Shown here: positions 10,170-20,800 of the stretch, one piece after another | Numbering within the stretch: the stretch's first letter is position 1 | Layout: the number at the start of each line of letters is the position of its first letter | DNA from: Comamonadaceae bacterium | Lineage (GTDB): Bacteria; Pseudomonadota; Gammaproteobacteria; Burkholderiales; Burkholderiaceae_C | DNA length: 32,378 nt | NCBI GenBank assembly: GCA_947454695.1 | Contig: CANGMW010000002.1 | Coordinates: forward strand, 1-32,378 | Direction: 5' to 3' | The notes under the pieces: model-generated | Seen by the model: the letters and a program-made list of their open reading frames with translations, nothing else | What the model was told of the DNA's origin: nothing | Databases searched by the model: none | Made by a program: the position numbers and the translations under genes

Positions 10170-10346
10170 CGACCTGTCCTCTTTGAATTGAAAGCGTCTT
10201 GAGATGGTGAGCCGCCAACGCTTGCTTGATTGGGTGTTGGAATTGCGTGCTGACGGTGTGGGCTCGTTGAATTCACATCTTAGTCAAGATGGGCACGGCC
10301 CCTGAACGCTGCAGCGCTGCAACGCTGACAGGTAAAATTGCCAGCA

Positions 10347-11621
10347 ATGTCCGCCTCTTCTGAAACCCGCCATACCCCCGCTGTGGCCTCGCACACTTCT
10401 GACGGACTCGCCGCTTCTCACGCGACACCTGCATCGGCCACTTTGGTGGTCTTCATTCTCTCGCTGCTTTTAGGCCTGCAGCCCGTCACCACCGACCTGT
10501 ACCTGCCTGCTTTGCCCGCCCTCACCGAGGGCTTTGCTGCCAGCTTGTCGCAAGCGCAGCTGACCCTGAGCGCCTTGCTGCTCGCCTTTGGTGTGTCGCA
10601 ACTGGCCTGGGGCCCCTTGTCGGACCGTTTTGGTCGCCGCCCGATTTTGTTGTGGGGCATGGGTGCGTATGTGCTGGCCTCGGTGCTCAGCACGCTGTCC
10701 ACCAGCATGAACGGGCTGATCCTGGCCCGCATCATCCAAGGCGCGGCCATGGGCGCGGCTGTCATGTGCGCCCGCGCCATCGTGCGTGATCTGTACCGCC
10801 CGACAGACGGCGCACGCGTCATGTCTAAAAGCCTCACCGGCCTGGGCGTGATCGCCTGTTGCAGCGCGCCGCTGGGCGGATTGCTCACCGCGCATCTGGG
10901 TTGGCGCGCCACGCTGTTGTCGCTCACTGTGTTTGGTGCGCTGACTTTTCTGGTGGTGGCATTCTTCTTCAAAGAAACCCTGGCGCAAAAAAATCCTAAA
11001 GCCTTGCAACTGCGCACCTTGTGGAGCACTTGGCGTCTCATCATGGCCAACCCCACCTTCTGGGCCTTTTCCACCGTGTCGGTCGCGTCTTACGGCGGTC
11101 TGTTCACCTTTTTGGCGTCATCGTCGTTTGTGTTCATCAAGGTGCTGCATCTGTCGCTACCCGAATATGGCGGCGTGATGTTCAGCGTGTCCTTCACTTA
11201 CATCCTGGGCACCTTCGCGTGCCGCCGCATGCTGCCGCGCCTGGGCGTGCAGCGCGCCTTGGCCATCGCGGGTGGCTTCACCCTGGCGGGGGGAACGATC
11301 ATGCTGGCACTGGCCTGGCTGGGACTACACCAGGGATGGGCCATCATGCTGCCGTTTTACTTGTACATGCTGGCCCACGGCGTGCACCAACCCTGCAGCC
11401 AAAGCGGTGCGGTGGGGCCCTTCCCCTACGCAGCCGGTGCAGCTTCGGCACTCAATGGTTTTTTGATGATGTTGGCCGCTTTTGGCGTGGGTGCCTGGCT
11501 GAGCGCCCACTTGGACAACACCGTCATGCCGCTGGTCTGGGGGATCTTTTTCTGGAGCGTGCTCATTGCCCTGTCGGCCTGGACGCTGGTGCAAAAGCAC
11601 GGCCAAGCAACTGAGCATTGA
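10347..11621 (+). CDS. Bcr/CflA family multidrug efflux MFS transporter
   Basis: TTDLYLPALPALTEGFAASLSQAQLTLSALLLAFGVSQLAWGPLSDRFGRRPILLWGM and ARAIVRDLY motifs; about 12 hydrophobic segments. ATG at 10338 or 10347. Confidence 0.9.
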   Translation: MSASSETRHTPAVASHTSDGLAASHATPASATLVVFILSLLLGLQPVTTDLYLPALPALTEGFAASLSQAQLTLSALLLAFGVSQLAWGPLSDRFGRRPILLWGMGAYVLASVLSTLSTSMNGLILARIIQGAAMGAAVMCARAIVRDLYRPTDGARVMSKSLTGLGVIACCSAPLGGLLTAHLGWRATLLSLTVFGALTFLVVAFFFKETLAQKNPKALQLRTLWSTWRLIMANPTFWAFSTVSVASYGGLFTFLASSSFVFIKVLHLSLPEYGGVMFSVSFTYILGTFACRRMLPRLGVQRALAIAGGFTLAGGTIMLALAWLGLHQGWAIMLPFYLYMLAHGVHQPCSQSGAVGPFPYAAGAASALNGFLMMLAAFGVGAWLSAHLDNTVMPLVWGIFFWSVLIALSAWTLVQKHGQATEH

Positions 11622-11630
11622 GCCTGTGCC

Positions 11631-12614
11631 GTGAACGAACACGCCCTGCTGTCAGCCCCTGCGCTCACCACGCCTGTGGTGTGCCTGACGGGCCCCACCG
11701 CGAGCGGCAAAACCGCAGCGGCCCTGGCCATTGCGCGTGTTATCCCCTGCGAAATCATCAGCGTGGACTCCGCCTTGGTTTACCGTGGCATGGACATCGG
11801 CACCGCCAAACCCAACGCGCAAGAACTCGCTGCGGTGCCCCACCACTTGATCGACATTCGCGACCCCACCCAAGCCTACAGCGCCGCTGAATTTGTGCGC
11901 GATGCCACGCAGCTGGTGAGCGAGATCCATGCACGCGGCAACATGCCGCTGCTGGTGGGCGGCACCATGCTCTACCTCAAGGCGCTGTTTGACGGACTGG
12001 ACGCCATGCCCGCCGCCGACCCCCAGGTGCGTGCGGCACTGGAGGCACAAGCCCAGCGCGAAGGTTGGGCTGCAATGCATGCCGAACTGGCTCAAGTAGA
12101 CCCTCTCACCGCCGCGCGTCTGCACCCCGGCGACTCGCAACGCATTCAGCGCGCGCTGGAGGTGTACCGCATCACCGGGCAGCCCTTGTCTGCCCTGCAT
12201 TCAAGACCAGTCAATGGTGCGCATGCCGCCAGCGCCAACACCTTGATTTCGCTGGAGCCGACCGACCGGGCCTGGCTGCACGAGCGTATTGCCCGGCGCT
12301 TTGACCTCATGCTGCGCAACGGCTTCATGGATGAGATGAACCGTTTGCGCGCGCGTGGTGATTTGCGGGCCGACCTACCCAGCATGCGCTGCGTGGGCTA
12401 CCGCCAAGCTTGGGAAGCGCTGGACGGCACCCTGCCCATGAGCGAGTTGCGCGACCGCGGTATTTTTGCCACCCGTCAACTGGCCAAGCGCCAAATCACC
12501 TGGCTGCGCAGCATGCCCCAGCGCCAAGTGGTGGCCTGCGATGCGCCTGATGCCGAAGCCCAAGTGGTGCGGCTGGCGCAACGCGATCCAGGGGTTGCGA
12601 ATACCCGCGCCTGA
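11631..12614 (+). CDS. miaA: tRNA dimethylallyltransferase
   Basis: GTG start; [96 protein letters not shown]. Confidence 0.97.
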   Translation: MNEHALLSAPALTTPVVCLTGPTASGKTAAALAIARVIPCEIISVDSALVYRGMDIGTAKPNAQELAAVPHHLIDIRDPTQAYSAAEFVRDATQLVSEIHARGNMPLLVGGTMLYLKALFDGLDAMPAADPQVRAALEAQAQREGWAAMHAELAQVDPLTAARLHPGDSQRIQRALEVYRITGQPLSALHSRPVNGAHAASANTLISLEPTDRAWLHERIARRFDLMLRNGFMDEMNRLRARGDLRADLPSMRCVGYRQAWEALDGTLPMSELRDRGIFATRQLAKRQITWLRSMPQRQVVACDAPDAEAQVVRLAQRDPGVANTRA

Positions 12615-12738
12615 TCTCTTCTAGGACCGCCGGATCGAGCCTGATCGAATCAGTGGCGATTTATCCGAGATTCAAAAGCGACTGGGGTCCCGGCCAACGC
12701 CAAGCTCAAAAGAGATTCACCCGGGTGTTCATCGCGAC

Positions 12739-14238
12739 TTACTGAGGATTGGATGAACCCGTGAATTGCTGGTGGCCCAACTGCCCCACTGCAGCGACCA
12801 GTTTGAGGCTGGAGGAACGCCACTCCGCTTGGCATCTGGCGTGCTCCTGCTTGGCGTCGACAAGATTGTTTTGCGCACTCAAAAGCTCGGGTAAATCGGC
12901 CACGCCCAATTCATAGCGACGCTTGGAGGATTCATAGGCTTGCGTCGCGGCCTGAAGCAAGCCATCAGCGAACGCGATGTTGGACACCGAGGACGCACTG
13001 TCCGCATGGGATTTCACCACGTCCACCAATACCTGCTGCGTGACACTGTCCACCTGGTACTGCGCCTGCTCCGCTTGGGCCTGCGCACCTCTGATTTTGT
13101 AGGTCCGCGCAAAGCCTTCAAAGAACGGGATGTTCAGGGTAAAACCTACATTGGTGGTGTTGGTCTTGGTCGTCTGCAAACTTTGATTGGGGTAGCCGTT
13201 TTGGTAGTAGTTGTAAGAGAAGTCAATGCTGGGCAAACCCTCCGTACGCAGTGCATCGACCTTGCTCAAGGCCGCATTCAATTGCAGCTGAGCTGATTTG
13301 ATGGCCGGGTGCTCCGTTTTGACTTGATCGATCAGCGCTTGCAAGTTGTCTGTGGCTTGGGTAGCCCTTACATCGTCTGAAAAGCTCAAACGAATCGGGC
13401 TGTCACTTGGCAAGCCCATGCTCTGATACAGCACGGCCATCGCCTTGTCATAGTCGCCCTTGGCACGTGCAGCGGTCAACTTGGCTTTGGCTAAAGCCGA
13501 CTCCGCCACGAGCACGTCATTGAGCGTAGCCGCACCCATTCTCAAGCGCAACTTGGCCGAGCCCACTGTGGCAAATGCGAACTCCACCGCTTCAAGCCGC
13601 AACTGGTAATTGGCCCGGTAAGTCACCACGTCGTAATACGCGCCCACGACCGATAGCATGACTTTTTGCAAAGTCGCGTCGCGGTTGAAAATGGCCGACT
13701 CCAGTTGGTACTTCGCAACGGCATTGTTGTTATAGCGCGCCGCAAAGTCCAGCAGTCGCCAAGATAAACCGAGGTAAGAGGTGGCGCCCATATTTTTGGA
13801 ATTCAGAGCTGAGTTTTCAGGATATTCAACCGTGGACTCCAAACTGCTCATCGAGCCGTTCAAAGTAGGCAGGTAGCTTGCCCGCGCTTCGCCTAAGGCC
13901 GCCGCCTGGACCTTGATGCTCGCCCAAGCCGCGGCGACTTGCGGGTTGTTGCACAGCGACAGGTCCACCACTTCGATCAGAGAGAGTGCTTGGGCCGTAT
14001 CGGTGGGGCGGGTGCAGTCCAAGCGACTGGCATCGGGTAAGTGCATGACACTGGCGTCGAGCTCAGGTCGTGTGAACAAGGGGTCTTGCAGCAAGTCGGG
14101 GATGCCCGTGCCCTCGGTCCGGCTGTACCAGTTGGGCTGATTGTTAGCGGGCCAAGCAGCGCCGCTGGTCGACACGGCCAGCACAGCGAGCACCGCCAGC
14201 AACGCACGCCTCCATTTAAAAGCATGTAGGAGATTCAT
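12739..14238 (-). CDS. TolC family outer-membrane protein (type I secretion outer component)
   Basis: 499 aa with signal peptide; SLIEVVDLSLCNNPQVAAAWASIKVQAAALGEARASYLPTL and C-terminal YELGVADLPELLSAQNNLVDAKQEHARCQAEWRSSSLKLVAAVGQL are typical of TolC/OEP proteins. Start overlaps the hlyD-like stop (ATGA). Confidence 0.92.
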   Translation of the reverse strand: MNLLHAFKWRRALLAVLAVLAVSTSGAAWPANNQPNWYSRTEGTGIPDLLQDPLFTRPELDASVMHLPDASRLDCTRPTDTAQALSLIEVVDLSLCNNPQVAAAWASIKVQAAALGEARASYLPTLNGSMSSLESTVEYPENSALNSKNMGATSYLGLSWRLLDFAARYNNNAVAKYQLESAIFNRDATLQKVMLSVVGAYYDVVTYRANYQLRLEAVEFAFATVGSAKLRLRMGAATLNDVLVAESALAKAKLTAARAKGDYDKAMAVLYQSMGLPSDSPIRLSFSDDVRATQATDNLQALIDQVKTEHPAIKSAQLQLNAALSKVDALRTEGLPSIDFSYNYYQNGYPNQSLQTTKTNTTNVGFTLNIPFFEGFARTYKIRGAQAQAEQAQYQVDSVTQQVLVDVVKSHADSASSVSNIAFADGLLQAATQAYESSKRRYELGVADLPELLSAQNNLVDAKQEHARCQAEWRSSSLKLVAAVGQLGHQQFTGSSNPQ

Positions 14239-15668
14239 CGCTCCGACAAGCTTTCGCGCGTGTGTTTGATGAGCGGCGACAGGAAATACTCATAAATGAA
14301 GCGGTCTCCCGTTTTGATTTCTATGCTCCCCGACATGCCCGGGTTGAGCGTCACCCGGCGCCCCTCCACATCCATGAAAGTCTGATCCATCGTGATCCGT
14401 AAGGCATACATGGGGTTCTTTGGAGCGCCGCCTTCCGCGCCGGCAGAGTCTCGAGCGGGCGCCCCTCCGGTGGACGGGTCCACCGCGTCCCGCGAGATAT
14501 GGGTCACTTTGGCCGAGAGCAGGCCGTATTTGGCATAGTCATAGGCATCGAGCTTGACGGCGACCACCTGGCCTTCTTTTACAAAACCAATGTCACGGTT
14601 TTCAACATAGGCCTCAAATTCAATGGGCGCGCCATCGGGCACCAGAAACATCAGCGTTTGTGCGGCGGGCACCACGCCACCCACCGTATTGACGGCCAGC
14701 TGTTGAATGGTGCCGCTCACCGGCGCGGTGATAAGCAGCAAGTCCTGGTGCACCTTAGCGCGGCTCATGTCCTGGAACGAGGAACCGACCACCTTTTGCG
14801 CTTCATTCAGAGCGTCTTGCGCATTTTTTCGAAACTCGGTTTCCAAAATCGCCAATTGATTTTTGGCTTCGTTGTATTGACCCTCAACATCCAAATACTC
14901 ACGTTTCTTTTCAAGGTACGCGTGTTCCGACACATCTTGTGTTTTCATGAGCACGGCATAGTCTTCTGCTCGTTTTTTGAGCAACGGCAAGATGCCGCCA
15001 TAGCGGGCCATGTCATCTTTAAGCTTGCCACGGCGCGATGAAAAATCGTTCCACTGCGCCACCAGGTGACTTTTGGCATCGCGCAACAGGTCGGCGGGAA
15101 AGGCGTCTTGCACCACCAACTGCGGGCTTTGGTTGATCTCCATGGCTTTAAGCAAGGCCCGGGAGCGCGCCACCTGCAAAGCAGCCAGTTTGAAGTCGGA
15201 GTGGGACTTTTCGTAGTCCGATGCCACCACGCGGCTGTCCAACTCCAACAAGGGCGCGCCTTGCGCCACATACTGGCCTTCTTGCACATACAGCTGCGAT
15301 ACCTTGGCCACCTCAACGGAGGCGATGGCTTTGGAGCGCCCCCCTTGAATGATCTTGCCCTGGCCAGTCACGACAATATCCATCTTGCCCACCAAGGCCC
15401 AAATGATGAACATCAACACCATGGCCATGAGCAAGAATGCCAGCCGCCTCGAATAAACAGACACCGGCATGTGCTGAAGTGCCAAGGTCGCTGGCAAAAA
15501 AGCGGCTTCATCCTCGGTGAGGGGCGGCGGCGTGAGCGTCTTGCGGTTGTCCCAACTGAACTTGAACACCTGCCAGTAGCGCGAACGTAAATCTCCTAAT
15601 GCCGCCCAGCGCAGTCGCAAAACAGGTAGCCCCAAGCGCTGACCCAAGGTCGTTTTTGTAATAGTCAT
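14235..15668 (-). CDS. HlyD family type I secretion periplasmic adaptor
   Basis: N-terminal cytoplasmic segment, one TM (LAFLLMAMVLMFIIWALVGKMDIVVTGQGKIIQGG), coiled-coil hairpin, and ITAPVSGTIQQLAVNTVGGVVPAAQTLMFLVPD, DRFIYEYFLSPLIKHTRESLSER. ATG at 15668 with AAAAGG upstream. Confidence 0.94.
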   Translation of the reverse strand: MTITKTTLGQRLGLPVLRLRWAALGDLRSRYWQVFKFSWDNRKTLTPPPLTEDEAAFLPATLALQHMPVSVYSRRLAFLLMAMVLMFIIWALVGKMDIVVTGQGKIIQGGRSKAIASVEVAKVSQLYVQEGQYVAQGAPLLELDSRVVASDYEKSHSDFKLAALQVARSRALLKAMEINQSPQLVVQDAFPADLLRDAKSHLVAQWNDFSSRRGKLKDDMARYGGILPLLKKRAEDYAVLMKTQDVSEHAYLEKKREYLDVEGQYNEAKNQLAILETEFRKNAQDALNEAQKVVGSSFQDMSRAKVHQDLLLITAPVSGTIQQLAVNTVGGVVPAAQTLMFLVPDGAPIEFEAYVENRDIGFVKEGQVVAVKLDAYDYAKYGLLSAKVTHISRDAVDPSTGGAPARDSAGAEGGAPKNPMYALRITMDQTFMDVEGRRVTLNPGMSGSIEIKTGDRFIYEYFLSPLIKHTRESLSER

Positions 15669-15678
15669 CGAAACCTTT

Positions 15679-17856
15679 TCATCCCTGCTGCAAATCAAAC
15701 AAATGACGGTAAAGGCCTTTGGGGTCCTGGATCAGCTCATCATGCGAGCCACTCTCTACCAACTGCCCCCGGTCCATGACCACAATTCGATTGGCGTCGC
15801 GCACGGCCGAGAGCCGGTGCGCGATGATCAACACCGTTCGGCCTGCCGAAATTTGCTTCATGTTTTCGCGGATGATTTTTTCTGACTCGTAATCCAGCGC
15901 GCTGGTGGCTTCGTCAAAAATCAGAATCTTCGGGTTGGAGATGAGCGCGCGTGCTATCGCCAGACGTTGACGCTGCCCGCCCGACAAACCCACACCGTGC
16001 TCGCCCACCATGGTGTCATAGGCCTCAGGCAACTCGCAAATGAATTCGTGCGCGCCAGCCAGCTTAGAAGCGCGGATGATGGCTTCCATCGGGGCATTGG
16101 GCATGGTCAGGGCGATGTTGTCGCGAATGGAGCGGTTAAAGAGCGTGTTCTCCTGCAACACCACCCCAATTTGACGACGCAAAGACGAGGTGTCCACAAT
16201 CGCCAGGTCCTGTCCATCGACCAGCACACGACCGTGGGTGGGCACATACAAACGTTGTACCAGCTTGGTCAAGGTGCTTTTGCCTGAACCCGAACGACCC
16301 ACGATGCCGATCACCTCACCCGGCTCCACCGTGAAATCCACCTTGCTCAACACATCCGAAGCATCCGGCTTGTAGCGGAAGAACACCGCATCAAAGCGGA
16401 TGGAGCCGGTCAAACTGGGCAGTCTGCTTTTTTGTCCACTGACCTCGGTAAAACTGTTGAGAATGTCGCCGAGGCGGGACATAGAAATGCCCACTTGCTG
16501 AAAGTCGTTCCAGAGTTGGGCCAAGCGCAAAATCGGCCCGGAGACTTGGTTGGCCAACATATTGAAAGCCACCAGTTCACCCACGGTGAGTTTGCGGTCA
16601 ATCACCAGCGAGGCACCAAACCACATGATGGCGGCCGTGACGAGCTTGCTGGTCAGATTAACCAGCGTAGAGGCTATCGTGGAGGCGTTAGACACCGACA
16701 GACCCGATCGGACATAAGCCGCCAGTTGCTTATCCCAAGTGCGAAACCAGTGGTCCTCCACCGCCAGTGATTTGATGGTGTCGATGCCGGAAATCGACTC
16801 CACCAAAAATGACTGGTTTTCCGCCCCCTTGGCAAACTTGTCATTCAGGCGAGACCGGATGACCGGCGTGAAAAAGACAGAGATCAGCACATACACGGGA
16901 ATCGACAGGCAAACGATCAGAGTGAGGAACTTGCTGTAATAAAACATGACCGAGAGGAAAATCACCCCGAACACGGCGTCCAAAAGCACCGTCATAGCGT
17001 TGCCGGTCAGGAAAGAGCGGATGCTCTCGACCTCGCGCACCCGCGCGACAGAGTCACCTACGCGGCGTGCGTTGAAGTAGGCAATGGGCAGGCCCAGCAA
17101 ATGCCGAAACAGCTTGGCCCCCAACTCCACATCAATCTTGCTGCTAACCGACGCGAACACGAGTGAACGAATACCGCTCAAAGCTGCTTCAAAAACAATG
17201 GCAATCAGCAGTGCTACGGCCATCACGTCCAGCGTCTTCATGGCGTTATTGACCAAGACCTTGTCCATGACGACCTGGAAGAACATGGGCGTGATCAGGC
17301 CAATAATTTGCAAGATGACAGAGATGAGCAACACCTCCAACAAAATGCGCCGGTACTTGACCACCACCGGCACAAACCAGGTGAAGTCAAACTTGCCTAA
17401 GCCCTCCGCGAAAGTGGCTTTGCTGGTGATGAAGATGAAAGAGCCGTCCCAGAGCTCGAAAAAATCCTGCTCTGAAATAACCTCAGGCGGCTTGTCCTTC
17501 CTCTGGATCAAAAACCTTGGCGCCTTCGCAGTCGAGAAAGGTGGCGCAGCGGCATCTTGCGTTTTGGCAGGAGGCGCGTCGTTCAGCATGCGACCCATAA
17601 TGAAAAAACTGCCATCCCGGGCGCAGGCAATTGCGGGTACTGGCGCATGCTGCAAACGGGTGATGTCTTGCACCACATGTTTGGCAAACATGCCGTTTTT
17701 GTTGGCAGCCAGCATGATTTGCTGAACCGATAAATAGGCGTGACCGAATTCGGACTTGACCTTCTCGCCATCGAGCTGGATATGGTGCAAAGCGGCCATG
17801 GCCGATAAGCACCAAAGACCCGACTCGTCCAGGGTTGTTGAGGACACTGTGTTCAT
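15679..17856 (-). CDS. HlyB-like type I secretion ABC transporter with C39-like domain
   Basis: KFDFTWFVPVVVKYRRILLEVLLISVILQIIGLITPMFFQVVMDKVLV, ARRVGDSVARVREVESIRSFLTGNAMT, Walker A GRSGSGKST, signature LSGGQRQRLAIARAL and Walker B ILIFDEATSALD; strong resemblance to HlyB. ATG at 17856. Confidence 0.96.
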   Translation of the reverse strand: MNTVSSTTLDESGLWCLSAMAALHHIQLDGEKVKSEFGHAYLSVQQIMLAANKNGMFAKHVVQDITRLQHAPVPAIACARDGSFFIMGRMLNDAPPAKTQDAAAPPFSTAKAPRFLIQRKDKPPEVISEQDFFELWDGSFIFITSKATFAEGLGKFDFTWFVPVVVKYRRILLEVLLISVILQIIGLITPMFFQVVMDKVLVNNAMKTLDVMAVALLIAIVFEAALSGIRSLVFASVSSKIDVELGAKLFRHLLGLPIAYFNARRVGDSVARVREVESIRSFLTGNAMTVLLDAVFGVIFLSVMFYYSKFLTLIVCLSIPVYVLISVFFTPVIRSRLNDKFAKGAENQSFLVESISGIDTIKSLAVEDHWFRTWDKQLAAYVRSGLSVSNASTIASTLVNLTSKLVTAAIMWFGASLVIDRKLTVGELVAFNMLANQVSGPILRLAQLWNDFQQVGISMSRLGDILNSFTEVSGQKSRLPSLTGSIRFDAVFFRYKPDASDVLSKVDFTVEPGEVIGIVGRSGSGKSTLTKLVQRLYVPTHGRVLVDGQDLAIVDTSSLRRQIGVVLQENTLFNRSIRDNIALTMPNAPMEAIIRASKLAGAHEFICELPEAYDTMVGEHGVGLSGGQRQRLAIARALISNPKILIFDEATSALDYESEKIIRENMKQISAGRTVLIIAHRLSAVRDANRIVVMDRGQLVESGSHDELIQDPKGLYRHLFDLQQG

Positions 17857-17878
17857 GATCAACGACTTACGTGAGCGT

Positions 17879-20800
17879 TCAGGCCGATGGATGAAGCGCG
17901 TTGTAATAGCTGATCAGTTCACTCACCCTGTATTCCGTTAGTTGATTCGGAACATTGGGGTCAGTTCTATGGTCTACCGTTTTGTGACCTATGTTGACTG
18001 TTCCCGTGTGGTTGGGGTCCAAGTAACTATTGAGAGCCTCAATTAACTTAGAAATATCGGCTGAAGATGTTATTTCTAACTGAGTATTATCTGCAGTAGG
18101 CGTAGCCTCAGTAATACTTAATTGCGTCAAATCACCACTGTAGTTGATTGTAGACAGCTTGGTCTGTACATCACCTGCATTATCAAAACTATCCAACCAG
18201 ATTGACCCGTAATTACCACCAGCCGCAGTTGTATCACGACTAAAGTAAAGATCACTGAAATTAATACTATCGAATTCAAACAGCTGTTTATCAACTAAAG
18301 GCTCTGATTGATTATTATTAAAAATGGATGTTATGGACGATTTTTTTGCAACACAGATCAGCAAAGCACTGTCAGTCTCATTGACTGTAAAAGTACCAGA
18401 ACCAACAAGCAAATTTATTTCAGAATTACCTGCCGAATTAATAATAGCTTGGGACTCGAGCGTTGCACCCAAAGCGGTACCCGTAGCGAGGTTAACTGTG
18501 GTTGACTCGGTATCGTCGCCAGTCACAACCAGGGACAATCGTGCTCCTGCATCCGCGGAAACAACGTTGGAACCGCCTGCAATATTGATTTGGAAATCAT
18601 CCACATCGCCAGCAACATTAAAATTATTGAGGCCACTAAAAACAGTAAGATTTTTCAAACGCTTGTCAGCTGCAACACCCGACTGATCAGCTATATAGTA
18701 ATCCCCCCCATATAACGAACCCGTTATAGAATTAACACCAGTAAAATTAATCTCATCACCGGCAACTTTGACGCCGTTCATATAGTAATAAGCATTAAAG
18801 ATATTATTGTATTCGACCTCGCCTTGAGAAGTTGAGCTAAAAACTTGCGAAGCCACACAAATTCTTCCTGGAATACCAGCATCATCCTTTCCAGTGTAAG
18901 TAAAGTCAATAGTAGAATCATGATAATTTTGAATAACACTTTTAACATCACTCATCAATAATGGATCATGGTAAACTATATCTGCAAAATTTAGCTCCAT
19001 AAAAACATAACTATTATCTCCAGTCAAATTAACCTCAGTTCCCGCCCCCACAGAAATTATTGCATTATCTCCGTCAAGTGAAATACTGGCTGCAATTGCA
19101 CTTGCATAATATTTTTGATTAGATTTTGAACCGCGCACTATATCGCCATCACTATTAGACCCGTATACACCACCAACCAAAAAGTTATCAAGGTTAATTG
19201 ATTTGCTCCGATCAGAATCAGAACCTGTCAAATAAACCAAGCCGCCTGGGTGGCGCCCCCCATCAAGGATTGTTGGAGAATTTATATAAACAGATTCGGC
19301 GACACCTCTAGAAACATAATATTTACTCGATCCATGACCACTAATTAAATCAACCGATGAGGCGTTGATAGTGTAAATATCATTACCACTAGACGCTGAA
19401 GCATCAATGCGAAGTTTTTGAACATTACCATCAACTCTATTTATTACAAAAACCTGACTCTCTCCATTATCAGTATGAATTTCATAAGTAAAGACCCCAT
19501 CCCCCCACCCAGGGGAAGCCGTTGGCGAAATTGATTGAGAGGGCGTTCCAATATCGAATAAAAAATTATCGGCATCAATAGCATATTCAGAAGAATATCC
19601 AATTTGATTTTTTGTCGATACGTAAGAAGACAAGTAATTAGAAATAACATCCTTTTCGTAAGTTGATCTCATATATTTTTCATATTTATAATCCAAAGTT
19701 AGAACGGTAATTTTATTATGCTCATCAACTATTCGATGGTATTTTGCAACGAGATCATCCGCCAAGTTTTCCATATAAAACTTTAGAGCTTCAATACTAT
19801 CAGCAATCAACCAATTTTTATCAGACAATTCCGTAGACATTGCTCTCAGAATATTCTCATTATAAAATGGATTAAAATAGTTGGCCACGGGAATGATATC
19901 CCATAAGGCGGACCTAGAGTAGGCATTAATTATGTCAGCCTTATGATTAAGTCCTGCATCCCTTAAAGCTTGCTCGTGTGCTGCTAACTGATCTCTTCGC
20001 ACATAAGATGAAAAATTCGGCATTAAATTCATTAAGATTTGAAGTGCCACACCAACTGCCGCGGCAGCAGGGTTGCTTTTCTTACACAAGGTTATGATCG
20101 TAAGAAGACTTGTAATTACAGCCCCAGTCAGTTGTATCGCAGAATCATAGGCAGAATTTTGATACTGCTTTTTCAAATTCGGATCGCTCTCATCGAATGC
20201 TGCTTTTTGATAATAATAATAGGCAGCGAGGTGCGCTCCGGATAAAATAATATCACCTACAAAATTCCCAATCTCACCAACCAAGGATAATTGGGCTAAT
20301 AATTTCGCTCTTGGCGCGCTGTTTGCAGGAATAAATAACAATGAATTACTAAAAACATTCGAAGCAGCGAGAATTGATGTTCCAGCCATACCCAACTGAG
20401 CAATGGCCATATTCAATTCATCTCCATATGTTGGGTTACCCGTCTTTCTATCTATTGTCAATTGCCGACTGAAACTTTGATAAGTAACAACTGATGATCC
20501 AAGTGCCACTACAGCTGAAATTATTCCATAGAGTTTCTTACTTGCATCTTGCCAATTGTTTAAATGCTTTCTCACATCAGTTAAACGAGCGTTTGTAAAA
20601 GCAGCTTTATAAGAGTCTTGATTTAAGAAGGCTTCAAACTCAGCCAAAGATATGCTCTGATTTATAGCATCTTTCAATTCTCTATTATAATTTTGCAACT
20701 CAGCAGAAGATAAAACTGATTTTATTAGCTTATTGGCAGATGACCCCAAATTTCCAGAATTGGTTAAAAAATCATTTATAAAATTACCTCCCCTCAGAAA

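Noticed and set aside
12718-12727. CACCCGGGTG palindrome in the miaA-tolC gap
   Set aside because: A 10-bp palindrome alone is compatible with chance in GC-rich DNA; no T-tract, not supportable as terminator or operator.
17084-17725. 213-aa plus-strand ORF
   Set aside because: Antisense to the HlyB-like exporter TM region; no recognisable product.
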